A stretch of DNA of 64,000 nt from Flavobacteriales bacterium (GTDB lineage Bacteria > Bacteroidota > Bacteroidia > Flavobacteriales_E > Vicingaceae). The position numbers and the translations under genes are program-made. The notes beneath the pieces are model-generated. The model was not told the origin of the DNA, did not search any database, and saw only the letters and a list, made by a program, of their open reading frames with translations. The stretch lies in assembly GCA_026196775.1 (NCBI GenBank), contig JAPHUD010000003.1:62001-126000 (forward strand), read 5' to 3'. This document shows positions 9,874-17,844 of the stretch, one piece after another. The first letter of the stretch is position 1; each line of letters begins with the position of its first letter.

Positions 9874-10800
9874 CTATTTTTTTAGTTTTAATGCATTTTT
9901 AAAACCAATTAATTGGCAAAGGAGTTGAAATTTTTTTCCTCCAATTTTCCATTTTTCATCCACATTTAGTTTTTCAATTCTCTGCCATGCAATATTAATT
10001 AATTCTTTTTCCTTCTTATGATATATGTAAATAAACTTAGCATAGTTAAAAGCCAATGCTTTTCTAACTTCAGTAGTATCTTTTAGTTCAAGTATTTTTT
10101 CGTAACTAATGTATGATTGTAACATGGAATTAGCTCTTTCGGGAATATGTTTATTACTAATACTTGTTTTAATTTCTCTTCGATAAAACATATAAGCATT
10201 ATCAACAAACTTAATTCCTTTGCTTTTTAATAAGACCCGAAAAAAATATTCACCATCTTGATTTACTTTTAAAGTCTCATCCCATTTGCCGGCTTGTTCA
10301 ATTAGTTTTTTAGGTGTTAACCAAATACCAACCGCTCCCGACTTATTTAACCAAGAAGTGCTTAACCAATCAATAGGACTATCAAAATCTTTATCTATAA
10401 TTGTTTTGAGTGGAAAAACCGTAGGTATATTTCCTGTAAAAGAAATCCATTGGGAAGAGTAAATATAGTCATCACCGTATTTCTCGACCAACTCCATTTG
10501 GTTTTTTATTTTGTCTTTATACATGATGTCATCTGCATCAAAAAACACAATGTATTCTCCTGTAGAAAGTTCCAATGCTTTGTTTCTAGCGGCACATCCA
10601 CCTTTATTTTCTTGTTGAAATACTTTTACTTTTTCTGAAGCATAAGTTTTTGCTATTTCATAACTGTTGTCGGTAGAGCCATCATCCACAATAATGATTT
10701 CTATGTTTTCGTAGGTTTGCTTAATGATAGAGTCAATAGTTTCTGCAATGTATTGCTCTGCATTGTAAAGAGGTATTAATATGGAAACTTTTTTATTCAA
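9874..10800 (-). CDS. Glycosyltransferase family 2 (TTG start)
   Basis: The 308-residue protein is a GT-A fold GT2 enzyme. It starts with VSILIPLYNAEQYIAETIDS, followed by IIIVDDGSTDNS (near 35) and the metal-binding DxD motif in VFFDADDIMYKD (near 89). A WDETLKVNQDGEYFFR motif (near 173) supplies the likely catalytic acidic residue. The start is TTG at 10800: there is no ATG before the first beta strand, and the next in-frame ATG would delete the nucleotide-binding loop. It follows the methyltransferase stop by two bases, so it is probably translationally coupled. Confidence 0.88.
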   Translation of the reverse strand: MNKKVSILIPLYNAEQYIAETIDSIIKQTYENIEIIIVDDGSTDNSYEIAKTYASEKVKVFQQENKGGCAARNKALELSTGEYIVFFDADDIMYKDKIKNQMELVEKYGDDYIYSSQWISFTGNIPTVFPLKTIIDKDFDSPIDWLSTSWLNKSGAVGIWLTPKKLIEQAGKWDETLKVNQDGEYFFRVLLKSKGIKFVDNAYMFYRREIKTSISNKHIPERANSMLQSYISYEKILELKDTTEVRKALAFNYAKFIYIYHKKEKELINIAWQRIEKLNVDEKWKIGGKKFQLLCQLIGFKNALKLKK

Positions 10801-10802
10801 TT

Positions 10803-11714
10803 TTAAATGACTTTTTCTAACCAGATATTTCCACCAAAATTTTTGTAGGTAAGAGGCATATCTTTAAACACATTTTTGTGAAGTGTATGTAAATAGTGAG
10901 AGAAAATCTTTATTTCAAATGCATTATTAAACATTAAGAAAGCTCTCAATAAATAATCTTCATTCCAGTTTTTACCCCCATATACCCAATCTTTTGGGTA
11001 TTCAAAAGGATAAAAAACATCATGAATATGAATAAATACTCCTTTTTTTAAAATAGGTAACACTTCAAAATATAAGAAGTTAACATCACTCCCTGTTTTT
11101 GATACATGCGTACTGTCAATAAATAAAATGTCACCAGCTTCTAGTTTTTTAAATTCATCTAAACTCACTTCTTGTACAAATTTTTTAAGAATAGTGGTGG
11201 TGGTTTTATCTTTTAAAGTAATAAGTGATTCTAATCTTTCGGTATAGGGTTCAATAAAGGTTAATTTAACTTGATTGTCTAAAAACAAATCATTAACATC
11301 TAACATTAATGCGGAAGTAAATCCAGATCCTACTTCTATAAGCTGCTTTGGTTTTAAGTGCCTTAACATATTGTATAACATAATACCATCTGTATAGGAA
11401 TATAATTCATTTTCAAAATAATATCTTAAATTTTCTTGTTTGTGTGCTTTAAAAGGTATTTCATTGTAATACTTATTGAACTCAGCTATTAACTCAAGTT
11501 GTTTTGGAGTGTTTAAATTAATTCCATTAATAGCATCAGCAAGATTATTTTTCCATATGATATTTTCTTTTAACTTTATTTCATCTATATTAATTATGGG
11601 AGAATAGTAATGTCCTGCGGGAAAACAGGCATTTTTATCAAAATTAGCTGTTTGCTTAGCTAATCCCTTTATGTAGGGTAGTTGATTGAGTAAGGATTTT
11701 AACTTATTTTTCAT
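10803..11714 (-). CDS. Class I SAM-dependent methyltransferase
   Basis: The protein has a SAM-binding loop LIEVGSGFTSALMLDVND in the middle, an acidic segment FIDSTHVSKTGSDVNFLYFE, and IHIHDVFYPFEYP further on, a pattern of the Methyltransf_24 group. I set the start at the ATG at 11714 (about 303 residues), because the longer frame opens with a TTG at 11732. This start overlaps the upstream GT4 gene by 11 bases. The target is probably a sugar hydroxyl of the glycan, but this group also includes amino-group and small-molecule methyltransferases. No membrane span is seen. Confidence 0.75.
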   Translation of the reverse strand: MKNKLKSLLNQLPYIKGLAKQTANFDKNACFPAGHYYSPIINIDEIKLKENIIWKNNLADAINGINLNTPKQLELIAEFNKYYNEIPFKAHKQENLRYYFENELYSYTDGIMLYNMLRHLKPKQLIEVGSGFTSALMLDVNDLFLDNQVKLTFIEPYTERLESLITLKDKTTTTILKKFVQEVSLDEFKKLEAGDILFIDSTHVSKTGSDVNFLYFEVLPILKKGVFIHIHDVFYPFEYPKDWVYGGKNWNEDYLLRAFLMFNNAFEIKIFSHYLHTLHKNVFKDMPLTYKNFGGNIWLEKVI

Positions 11715-12888
11715 TATAGTTATTTGTTTCAATAATTAGAGATTTTATAGCTTTAATTCGGGTAGTTGGATTACAAAGATTTAAAATATGCTCCTTTCCA
11801 GCTTTCCCCATTTCTTCAGCAACAATTGGATTTTTAATTAAATAGATGATTTTATCAGCCATGGCTTCATAATTATACTCAGGAACTAAGTAACCTGTTT
11901 TACCATCGATTACATTTTCTGTAATTCCATTGTGAATAGTAGAAACCACTGGTAATTCGTGTAAAGCTGCTTCTGCTAAACTAATAGCAAATCCTTCAGT
12001 ATCTCCATTAATTGGAGTTACACTATGTTGAGCATAAATCCAATGTGATTTTAAAATAGAATAACTTTTTTCTCTTGGTAATGCACCATAAAGTTTTACT
12101 GATTCATTTAAACTTAAATTGTTTATGGTAGTAACCACTTCATTTTTTAATTTGCCATCACCAATTATAGAAAGGGTTGCTTCAGGAATTTCTTGTAATA
12201 CAATTTTAAAGGCATGTAATAAGGCAATGGGGTGTTTTTTATCAGTAAGTCGTCCTAAGAAGATAATTGAAGGAGAAAGTTTAATTTTTTCCGACCAAGG
12301 AATAGGTTCTATATGCTTACTATCTATACCTAGTCTTATTACTTTAATTTTATTTTCATCACAGCCAAGTAATACCAACCTTCTTTTCATGTATTCACTT
12401 GCAGCTATAAAAAATGCAGCTTTTTTAAATAATATCATCAGTTCTTCTGAGTATGCCTTATCGTTTAATGAGGAGGTAATATCATGGCCATGCACATGAA
12501 CAATAAAAGGGGTTTTTTGTTGGTCTAAATAATCCATTAGTAAAATAGCTGTATCAGCAAACTCAATAAAAGCAACATCAAATTTTTTAGTAACTTTTTT
12601 AGTTAAGGCTTTCAATGCTAACCACTTTTTCAAGTTCATTTTAGCACTACTACCATCTCTTCCCAACAGTTCATTTATTTTATACCATCTAATTAACCAA
12701 GAAATATACTTGTGGCTAAAATTTACTGTCAGATTGTTTATACTAAACTCAGCTTGTAATGATTTTTCATGTTTGGAAACATAAGTAAAGTCGATGTTTT
12801 CATCATTGCTAAGTGCTTTTACCAAGTCGAAAACAAACGTTTCACTTACTCCAAAAAGTGCTTGCGTAAAATAACCTAGCTTTATCAT
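11704..12888 (-). CDS. Glycosyltransferase family 4
   Basis: The 394-residue protein is a typical GT4 enzyme. FVVHVHGHDITSSL-type acceptor-side motifs occur near residue 130 and IIFLGRLTDKKHPIALLHAF near 208. EGFAISLAEAALHELPVV and NGITENVIDGKTGYLVP, the donor-site signature, lie near 297-335. The acidic pair of the E-x7-E motif is intact. It overlaps the GT2 gene upstream by four bases and the methyltransferase gene downstream by 11 bases, so the three are one unit. Specificity cannot be assigned. Confidence 0.88.
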   Translation of the reverse strand: MIKLGYFTQALFGVSETFVFDLVKALSNDENIDFTYVSKHEKSLQAEFSINNLTVNFSHKYISWLIRWYKINELLGRDGSSAKMNLKKWLALKALTKKVTKKFDVAFIEFADTAILLMDYLDQQKTPFIVHVHGHDITSSLNDKAYSEELMILFKKAAFFIAASEYMKRRLVLLGCDENKIKVIRLGIDSKHIEPIPWSEKIKLSPSIIFLGRLTDKKHPIALLHAFKIVLQEIPEATLSIIGDGKLKNEVVTTINNLSLNESVKLYGALPREKSYSILKSHWIYAQHSVTPINGDTEGFAISLAEAALHELPVVSTIHNGITENVIDGKTGYLVPEYNYEAMADKIIYLIKNPIVAEEMGKAGKEHILNLCNPTTRIKAIKSLIIETNNYNEK

Positions 12889-13826
12889 TTTATTTTCTTG
12901 TTAAATCTATAGAAAAGTTCATTAAAAGAAAGAAATACAATTTTACTATAATTTAATGAGTTATCAGTAAATTGATAGGGTTTAATACTATTGAATAACA
13001 GCATTTTTAAGGGTAATATGCGTAGATAATTAGCATAAACCTTTTCAATTTTTTTTAAATAAATGCGGTTATTAATTTGATTTTTAATAAGCGAAACTAC
13101 TTTTACTTCTTCTATTAACCGTAGTTTCTTTTTAGTTAAATTACCACTCATTCGTGTGGTATTGGCATGAGTTCTAAAATAATTTAGGCTGTCTTTTATA
13201 TAAGCAATATGGGTGTTGGGTAGTAAGTTCATCCAAAACCACCAATCTCCTGCCATTTTAAAAGAAGTAGGAAATTTTGAAGCTAAAGATTTACGAAAAA
13301 CAACAGCACTTGCATTGGGGATAGTACATTTATAAAAAAGGTAGTTTTTACACTCGTTTAAACCATTGTTGGCATAGTTGGTTAGCCATCTATTTTTATC
13401 TAAATCATCCGTCCATTTAGTATTGATGTATAGTTCTTGGTTATTTTCGTCAACCACTACACTTTGGCAATAAGCTAATCCAATTTCTTTATTAATTAAT
13501 AAAGGTTGAGCAACTTGTTCTAAAAAGTTAGGAGCAGCATAATCATCACTTTCGGCTATCCATATTAATTCACCATTAGCTACTTCAATGCCTTTTTGCC
13601 ATTGTTTAAAAGGGCTACCGCTGTTTTGTGTATTTACAATTAAATGTGCTGTTTTTGGGTGACTTTTATAAGTATTCAAAATTTCAATACTATTATCGGT
13701 AGAAGCATCGTCTAATAAGATGACTTCAAAATGAGGATATGTTTGGTTATAAACACTCTCTAATCGCTTTTTTAAAAACAATGCGTGGTTATAGTTGGGA
13801 ATGATAATGCTTATTAAGGGATTCAT
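12885..13826 (-). CDS. Glycosyltransferase family 2
   Basis: The 313-residue protein has the GT-A signature: ISIIIPNYNHALFLKKRLES at the N-terminus, VILLDDASTDNS (near 34) and IWIAESDDYAAPNF (near 90), where the DD pair is the metal-binding motif. A GDWWFWMNLLP segment (near 193) provides the likely catalytic region. It starts with ATG at 13826, directly abutting the next GT2 gene, whose last base is 13827. It is one of three GT2 genes in the 9.9-14.8 kb part of the cluster. Confidence 0.87.
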   Translation of the reverse strand: MNPLISIIIPNYNHALFLKKRLESVYNQTYPHFEVILLDDASTDNSIEILNTYKSHPKTAHLIVNTQNSGSPFKQWQKGIEVANGELIWIAESDDYAAPNFLEQVAQPLLINKEIGLAYCQSVVVDENNQELYINTKWTDDLDKNRWLTNYANNGLNECKNYLFYKCTIPNASAVVFRKSLASKFPTSFKMAGDWWFWMNLLPNTHIAYIKDSLNYFRTHANTTRMSGNLTKKKLRLIEEVKVVSLIKNQINNRIYLKKIEKVYANYLRILPLKMLLFNSIKPYQFTDNSLNYSKIVFLSFNELFYRFNKKIK

Positions 13827-14789
13827 TTATTTTTTAATCTTTATTTTTTTCAATAACCGTTGTATAAAGATTTTAACTAAATCCATTGAAGAGATGCTTT
13901 TTATAAAGTTTTTTTGTTTACAAAATATATAAAAGTACTCATAAATGGCTAATGTTAACTCATCATTTTTTGTAATGTTTTTGATTTCATTTACGGTAAA
14001 TATTTTGTCAGTATCTCTGAAATATTGTACAATTTTATTTTTAAGTATTTTGGCAATTTTAGTATTATTTTTAGTGTTAAAATAATCATATAATAGAGCT
14101 CTACATGTTGTCATTTTTTGGTATTGAACATTATTATCTAAAGAACTAAAAGTACCAACATGTTTTCTATACACCGTAGTATATTCATCAATAAAATAAA
14201 TTTTACCTTTTTCGGATAACAACATATAAATAAAATAATCTCCTATTGGTGAATTGTTAAATTGGTTAGGGAATTCTTTGATTATGTTTTTAAATACTAC
14301 TGTTGGTGTATGTATATAATTACCAATATAAGCAAGTGTTTCAATGTTTTCATAGTTTTTTGGAACGATTAAATTATTGTCAACCAAACTAGTATTAGTT
14401 TTAATTTTTGTATTTGTAAAACATAATACATATTCAGAGTTTGCCTCCAAAAAATCCACTTGTTTTTGTAGCTTGTATGGGTCTGTCCAATAATCATCTC
14501 CTTCACAAATAGCAATGTATTTGGCATTGGATTGTTGTAGCGTATATATAAAATTAGGCATCATACCTATATTTTTTTCGTGCTTAATGTAATTAATCCA
14601 ATAAGCTTTTTTATGTGTGTTTATAATATCATTTATAATAATATCAGTATTATCAGGAGAGCAATCATTTACAACAATTAACTCCACATCAAAATTACAT
14701 TTTTGCATTAAAACACCTTCAATGGCTTTTTGAATAAACTTCTCATGTCCATAGGTTATCATACAAACACTTACTGTATAATTTTTCAA
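13827..14789 (-). CDS. Glycosyltransferase family 2 (TTG start)
   Basis: The 320-residue GT2 protein begins VSVCMITYGHEKFIQKAIEG, then LIVVNDCSPDNTD (near 38) and AICEGDDYWTDPYKLQKQVD (near 92). This EGDDYWTDPYK form is common in capsule GT2 enzymes. The start must be TTG at 14789: no ATG precedes the first strand, and starting at the internal Met would remove it. The C-terminal 90 residues are Lys/Ile-rich and less conserved. It follows the acetyltransferase gene by 12 bases. Confidence 0.85.
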   Translation of the reverse strand: MKNYTVSVCMITYGHEKFIQKAIEGVLMQKCNFDVELIVVNDCSPDNTDIIINDIINTHKKAYWINYIKHEKNIGMMPNFIYTLQQSNAKYIAICEGDDYWTDPYKLQKQVDFLEANSEYVLCFTNTKIKTNTSLVDNNLIVPKNYENIETLAYIGNYIHTPTVVFKNIIKEFPNQFNNSPIGDYFIYMLLSEKGKIYFIDEYTTVYRKHVGTFSSLDNNVQYQKMTTCRALLYDYFNTKNNTKIAKILKNKIVQYFRDTDKIFTVNEIKNITKNDELTLAIYEYFYIFCKQKNFIKSISSMDLVKIFIQRLLKKIKIKK

Positions 14790-14801
14790 GTTATCTATGG
14801 T

Positions 14802-15425
14802 TTAAAGGGTTTGATTTTTGATAATTTTTCCAGGGACGCCAACAACTAAGCAATTGTCAGGGATATCTTTTGTAACCACAGTACCGGCACCTATAGTTAC
14901 ATTATCACCTATAGTAATTTTTGGTAAAATGGTAGCTCCTGCACCAATAAAAGTATTTGCTCCAATTTTAACATTTCCTAAGATATTAGCATAGGGAGCT
15001 AATTCACAGTTTACACCTATAACCACATCATGATGAATATTTACATTTCTATTTAGTAGTGTACCTTTCTCAATTGAGACGTTGCTACTAATAATTACAT
15101 TTTGCATTATATCAACGGTTGCGTCTATAAAGCTATTAAATTTACCTATTTTGCTAAAATCAACTTGAACACCTTTCCAAATAAAATTATTATTTAATGC
15201 CAATTCAGACATTTTTTTTCTGATATAAACCCCTCCGACACCTAACATAAAATGTTTATGAACTTTAGGAACATCACTAAATTTATGATAGATTTTAAAT
15301 TTATTATATAACTCATTCTTATGATTTATTGTGTTATCAAATAAAACAATATCTTCATCTTGAATAGAAGTTTCTATTAGGTCTAATACTTCTTTAGCAT
15401 GTCCGCCAGCTCCAACAATTAACAT
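14802..15425 (-). CDS. NeuD/PglD-type sugar O/N-acetyltransferase
   Basis: The 207-residue protein has the two parts of the NeuD/PglD family. A Rossmann-like N-terminus with MLIVGAGGHAKEVLDLIE is followed by a left-handed beta-helix of hexapeptide repeats (about residues 95-195, for example IGANTFIGAGATILPKITIG). Such enzymes transfer acetyl from acetyl-CoA to a 4-amino group of UDP-sugars (PglD) or to sialic acid (NeuD). The nearest upstream gene is a DegT aminotransferase (15815-16903), a pairing that resembles PglE-PglD, although no 4,6-dehydratase (PglF) lies in the window. A promoter and a leader hairpin precede it. Confidence 0.87.
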   Translation of the reverse strand: MLIVGAGGHAKEVLDLIETSIQDEDIVLFDNTINHKNELYNKFKIYHKFSDVPKVHKHFMLGVGGVYIRKKMSELALNNNFIWKGVQVDFSKIGKFNSFIDATVDIMQNVIISSNVSIEKGTLLNRNVNIHHDVVIGVNCELAPYANILGNVKIGANTFIGAGATILPKITIGDNVTIGAGTVVTKDIPDNCLVVGVPGKIIKNQTL

Positions 15426-15477
15426 ATTTTAAATAAAAATAATGAGTTATTATAAGTTTATCTTTGTAAAATCAATT

Positions 15478-15525
15478 AAAAATAGCTCATGTAAGAAAAA
15501 AAAAGGCTGCATGATTGCTATTTTT
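15478..15525 (-). promoter_or_regulatory. Stem-loop in the leader of the acetyltransferase transcript
   Basis: On the minus strand AAAAATAGC (15525-15517) pairs with GCTATTTTT (15486-15478), and an inner TCATG pairs with CATGA, with a two-base bulge. The loop holds a run of nine T. The hairpin lies between a predicted promoter (15554-15561) and the acetyltransferase ATG at 15425. It ends in a T-run, so it could act as an attenuator or as a terminator for read-through from the aminotransferase gene. Its function is inferred only from position and pairing. Confidence 0.5.
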
Positions 15526-15553
15526 ATGTGTTTATTTGTTCTTTGATTGCAAA

Positions 15554-15561
15554 CAAAAGTA
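15554..15561 (-). promoter_or_regulatory. Predicted -7 promoter box (TACTTTTG) for the 15.4 kb to left-edge unit
   Basis: The minus strand reads TACTTTTG, an exact match to the Bacteroidota -7 consensus TAnnTTTG. It lies about 130 bases upstream of the acetyltransferase ATG, in the only long gap of this part of the cluster. No clear TTG -33 box is seen at the right spacing. It suggests that the genes from 15425 leftward form a second transcription unit of the polysaccharide cluster. Confidence 0.45.
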
Positions 15562-15725
15562 GTATTTTTTTTAAAAAGGTTATTGTTTATTAACTACGTT
15601 ATTGATGGGGGGTAGGTTGGAATAATGTTTTACGTGTTTGTGTTAGTTTGAGATTTGTGGTTATCCTTATTGATTAATGTTACCTTCATGACGAATTCAA
15701 ATAACTGTAATTGAGCGTGGTATAT

Positions 15726-15840
15726 GAAGCAATCTGTCTAATCGAAGTACAGATTACTGCACTGCGTTCCGTTCGCAATGACGGTGAGGTGCAATAACGG
15801 TAACATTAAACAGATTACTTCGCTACGCTCGTAATGACGG
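15726..15840. repeat. REP-like palindromic element (two half copies) running into the aminotransferase 3' end
   Basis: The segment holds GAAGCAATCTGT, ACAGATTACTGC, GTTCGCAATGACGG and then a second half copy CAGATTACTTCGC with GCTCGTAATGACGG. AATCTGT (15731-15737) pairs with ACAGATT (15749-15755). The same words recur at 28757-28860 and partly at 33099-33138. The last copy overlaps the coding end of the aminotransferase gene. The rest of the 15426-15814 gap is AT-rich and holds only the promoter and hairpin listed separately. Confidence 0.8.
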
Positions 15841-16903
15841 TATTAATCAGGCTTACAATAAGTTCTAAGTCACTTTCTGAAAGACCAACATAAAGCGGTA
15901 AACACAACACACAAGGAGCAATACTATCCGTAATTGGCATAGCCACCTTAGTTAAATAAGGCAAGGTATTTAAAGAGGGGTAAAAATACCTGCGAGGTAT
16001 AATATTATTGTCATTTAATACTTGTTGCACAGCTAGTAGTTGTTCTTCACTTTCAAAAATAACAGGATAATAACTGTAATTCCAATTGGTATTTTCTCGG
16101 ATTTTTATTTTTTTTAAACGGGTAAAATCTAATTTAGCGTTGTAGTAATCCACTACTTTTTTACGTTCTGCAACAATAAAATCGATATGGGGCAAAACTG
16201 CTAAACCCATAGCGGCTTGTAATTCACTCATTTTAGCATTAATTCCTACTCCATAAAACTCCAGTGTACCTTTATGTCCGAAATTATGGAGGTTAAATAA
16301 TGTTTTTAGTAATGCTTCATCCTTACAAAGGATGGCACCACCTTCTCCACAATGAAACAACTTGGTAGCATGGAAACTACATGTACTTATATCACCATAA
16401 TTAAATATACTTTGCTTGTTATAACTTACTCCAAAACAGTGGGCAGCATCATAAATTACTTTTAATTGGTATTTATTTGCAATTTGTTCAATTATTTCAA
16501 CGTTACAAGGGTTCCCATATACATGAGTTGCTAAAATTGCGGTAGTGTTAGGAGTAATGGCAGCTTCAATTTTATTTTCATCAATGGTTAAGTATTCGGG
16601 ATGAATGTCAACAAAAACTGGAGTGCAATTTTCCCAAACGATGGATGATGTAGTAGCCACATAGCTAAAAGGTGTAGTAATAACTTCGCCTCCATTTCCA
16701 AATAATTTCAGGGCTATTTGTATGGGTAGTGTTCCATTAGTCATTACAATAATATTTGGAACGGTAAGGTGTTTTTTTAGTTTTTCTTCTAACTCAGTTA
16801 CCAAAGCACCTCTATTGGTTAACCATTGGTTGTCCCAAATTCGCTGCACTTGTGCCTGATAATCTTCTAAAGGCGGGAAGAAAGTTTTGGTTACAGTTAT
16901 CAT
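15815..16903 (-). CDS. DegT/DnrJ/EryC1/StrS family PLP-dependent sugar aminotransferase
   Basis: The 362-residue protein has the family motifs VMTNGTLPIQIALKLF (near 54), VIYDAAHCFGVSY (near 154) and SFHATKLFHCGEGGAI (near 180), where the Lys is the PLP Schiff-base residue. It aminates a 4-keto nucleotide sugar. With the PglD-like acetyltransferase just downstream it may make a UDP- or dTDP-4-acetamido-sugar. The last seven codons (VITSVAK) and the stop lie inside a REP-like element, so the native C-terminus has apparently been replaced. A partial copy of this gene's 5' end occurs at 17698-17844. Confidence 0.9.
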   Translation of the reverse strand: MITVTKTFFPPLEDYQAQVQRIWDNQWLTNRGALVTELEEKLKKHLTVPNIIVMTNGTLPIQIALKLFGNGGEVITTPFSYVATTSSIVWENCTPVFVDIHPEYLTIDENKIEAAITPNTTAILATHVYGNPCNVEIIEQIANKYQLKVIYDAAHCFGVSYNKQSIFNYGDISTCSFHATKLFHCGEGGAILCKDEALLKTLFNLHNFGHKGTLEFYGVGINAKMSELQAAMGLAVLPHIDFIVAERKKVVDYYNAKLDFTRLKKIKIRENTNWNYSYYPVIFESEEQLLAVQQVLNDNNIIPRRYFYPSLNTLPYLTKVAMPITDSIAPCVLCLPLYVGLSESDLELIVSLINTVITSVAK

Positions 16904-16907
16904 TTAT

Positions 16908-17672
16908 TTAGTTTTCCCAATTAAAAGTATCAAAGAAACCATCTTTTTTTATAAATGCAAATTCAGCTAACCAAAGAGCTTGAGACTTAAATGGTCTATT
17001 TAAATCGGTCATTTCAAAAACTTTATAACCTTTTCCATCCATATAATTAACAACAGTTTTAATGTCATTTGGCATTCTTTTATTATTTATTGTCACCTCT
17101 ACTAAAAATAATTCGGTTTTACCAAATAAATCACTGGCACCTTGTAATACTTCTAAATCTAATCCTTCAGCATCAATCTTTACTATTTCAGGTATTTTAT
17201 TTCCATTTTCTTTAATAATGGTATTTAAAGTTTTAACAGGTATCTCAATTTGTTTAAACCCTCGATCAATAGCTTCTTTTTCTGAAAAACTAAATGTTGA
17301 ACTATCATCTCTGTCAGCGTTAATTGTAAACTTAAAAGTTCCATTTTCTTTGCCAGCTCCTATAGGTAAATAAATTGTATTAGCATCTAATAAGTCTTTA
17401 AATGAATTTTCTAACCAATTCTGTGGTTCGACAAGAATATAATTAGATTCAGGAAATTCTTTTTTCCATAAACGAGTCCATGTTCCATGATTAGCTCCTA
17501 TATCAATAATTAGTTTTGGTTCAAAATTCTTTGATTTGATTAATTTAATTAAATTGAGCAATAAATAATTTTTTTCATAGATATTATAATTATTTGATTT
17601 TATCACGAAACCTAATTTTTTATTTAAAGGTGCAAGTAATTTTATTAGTATTTTTTTTAACTTATTTTTCAT
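16908..17672 (-). CDS. FkbM family SAM-dependent methyltransferase
   Basis: The 254-residue protein contains LIIDIGANHGTWTRLWKKEF (SAM-binding loop, near 55), YILVEPQNWLENSF and VKIDAEGLDLEVLQGA (near 168), all FkbM-family motifs. It would O-methylate a sugar hydroxyl. It lies between the intact aminotransferase gene and the truncated copy of that gene, so it may have entered together with one of them. The stop is four bases before the aminotransferase ATG. It is shorter than and clearly distinct from the FkbM protein at 4196. Confidence 0.86.
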   Translation of the reverse strand: MKNKLKKILIKLLAPLNKKLGFVIKSNNYNIYEKNYLLLNLIKLIKSKNFEPKLIIDIGANHGTWTRLWKKEFPESNYILVEPQNWLENSFKDLLDANTIYLPIGAGKENGTFKFTINADRDDSSTFSFSEKEAIDRGFKQIEIPVKTLNTIIKENGNKIPEIVKIDAEGLDLEVLQGASDLFGKTELFLVEVTINNKRMPNDIKTVVNYMDGKGYKVFEMTDLNRPFKSQALWLAEFAFIKKDGFFDTFNWEN

Positions 17673-17697
17673 AGTTTCAATAAAATTTAAAGTATTT

Positions 17698-17844
17698 TCA
17701 ATTGTTTTCGATACAAGTTAGTTTTTCTTCCAGCTTAGTTAGCAAATTACCTCTGTTGGTTAACCAATGGTTGTCCAAAATTCGCTGCACTTGTGCCTGA
17801 TAATCTTCTATAGGCGGGAGGAAAGTTTTGGTTACAGTTATCAT
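17698..17844 (-). pseudogene. Truncated copy of the DegT aminotransferase 5' end (48 codons)
   Basis: From the ATG at 17844 the minus strand encodes MITVTKTFLPPIEDYQAQVQ and continues to ...EEKL, then diverges to a TGA at 17698. Over 42 residues it matches the N-terminus of the intact aminotransferase encoded at 16903 with about eight substitutions, and the bases just before the ATG (AAATAA) also match. The catalytic domain is missing. The ATG directly abuts the stop codon of the gene at 17845. It is best read as the remnant of a second, diverged aminotransferase gene after deletion or recombination. It is not likely to be functional. Confidence 0.85.

Noticed and set aside
12119-12499. 126-codon open frame on the plus strand inside the GT4 gene
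   Set aside because: It lies entirely antisense to a protein with clear GT4 motifs and has no family pattern of its own; it is a shadow of low-G+C coding sequence.
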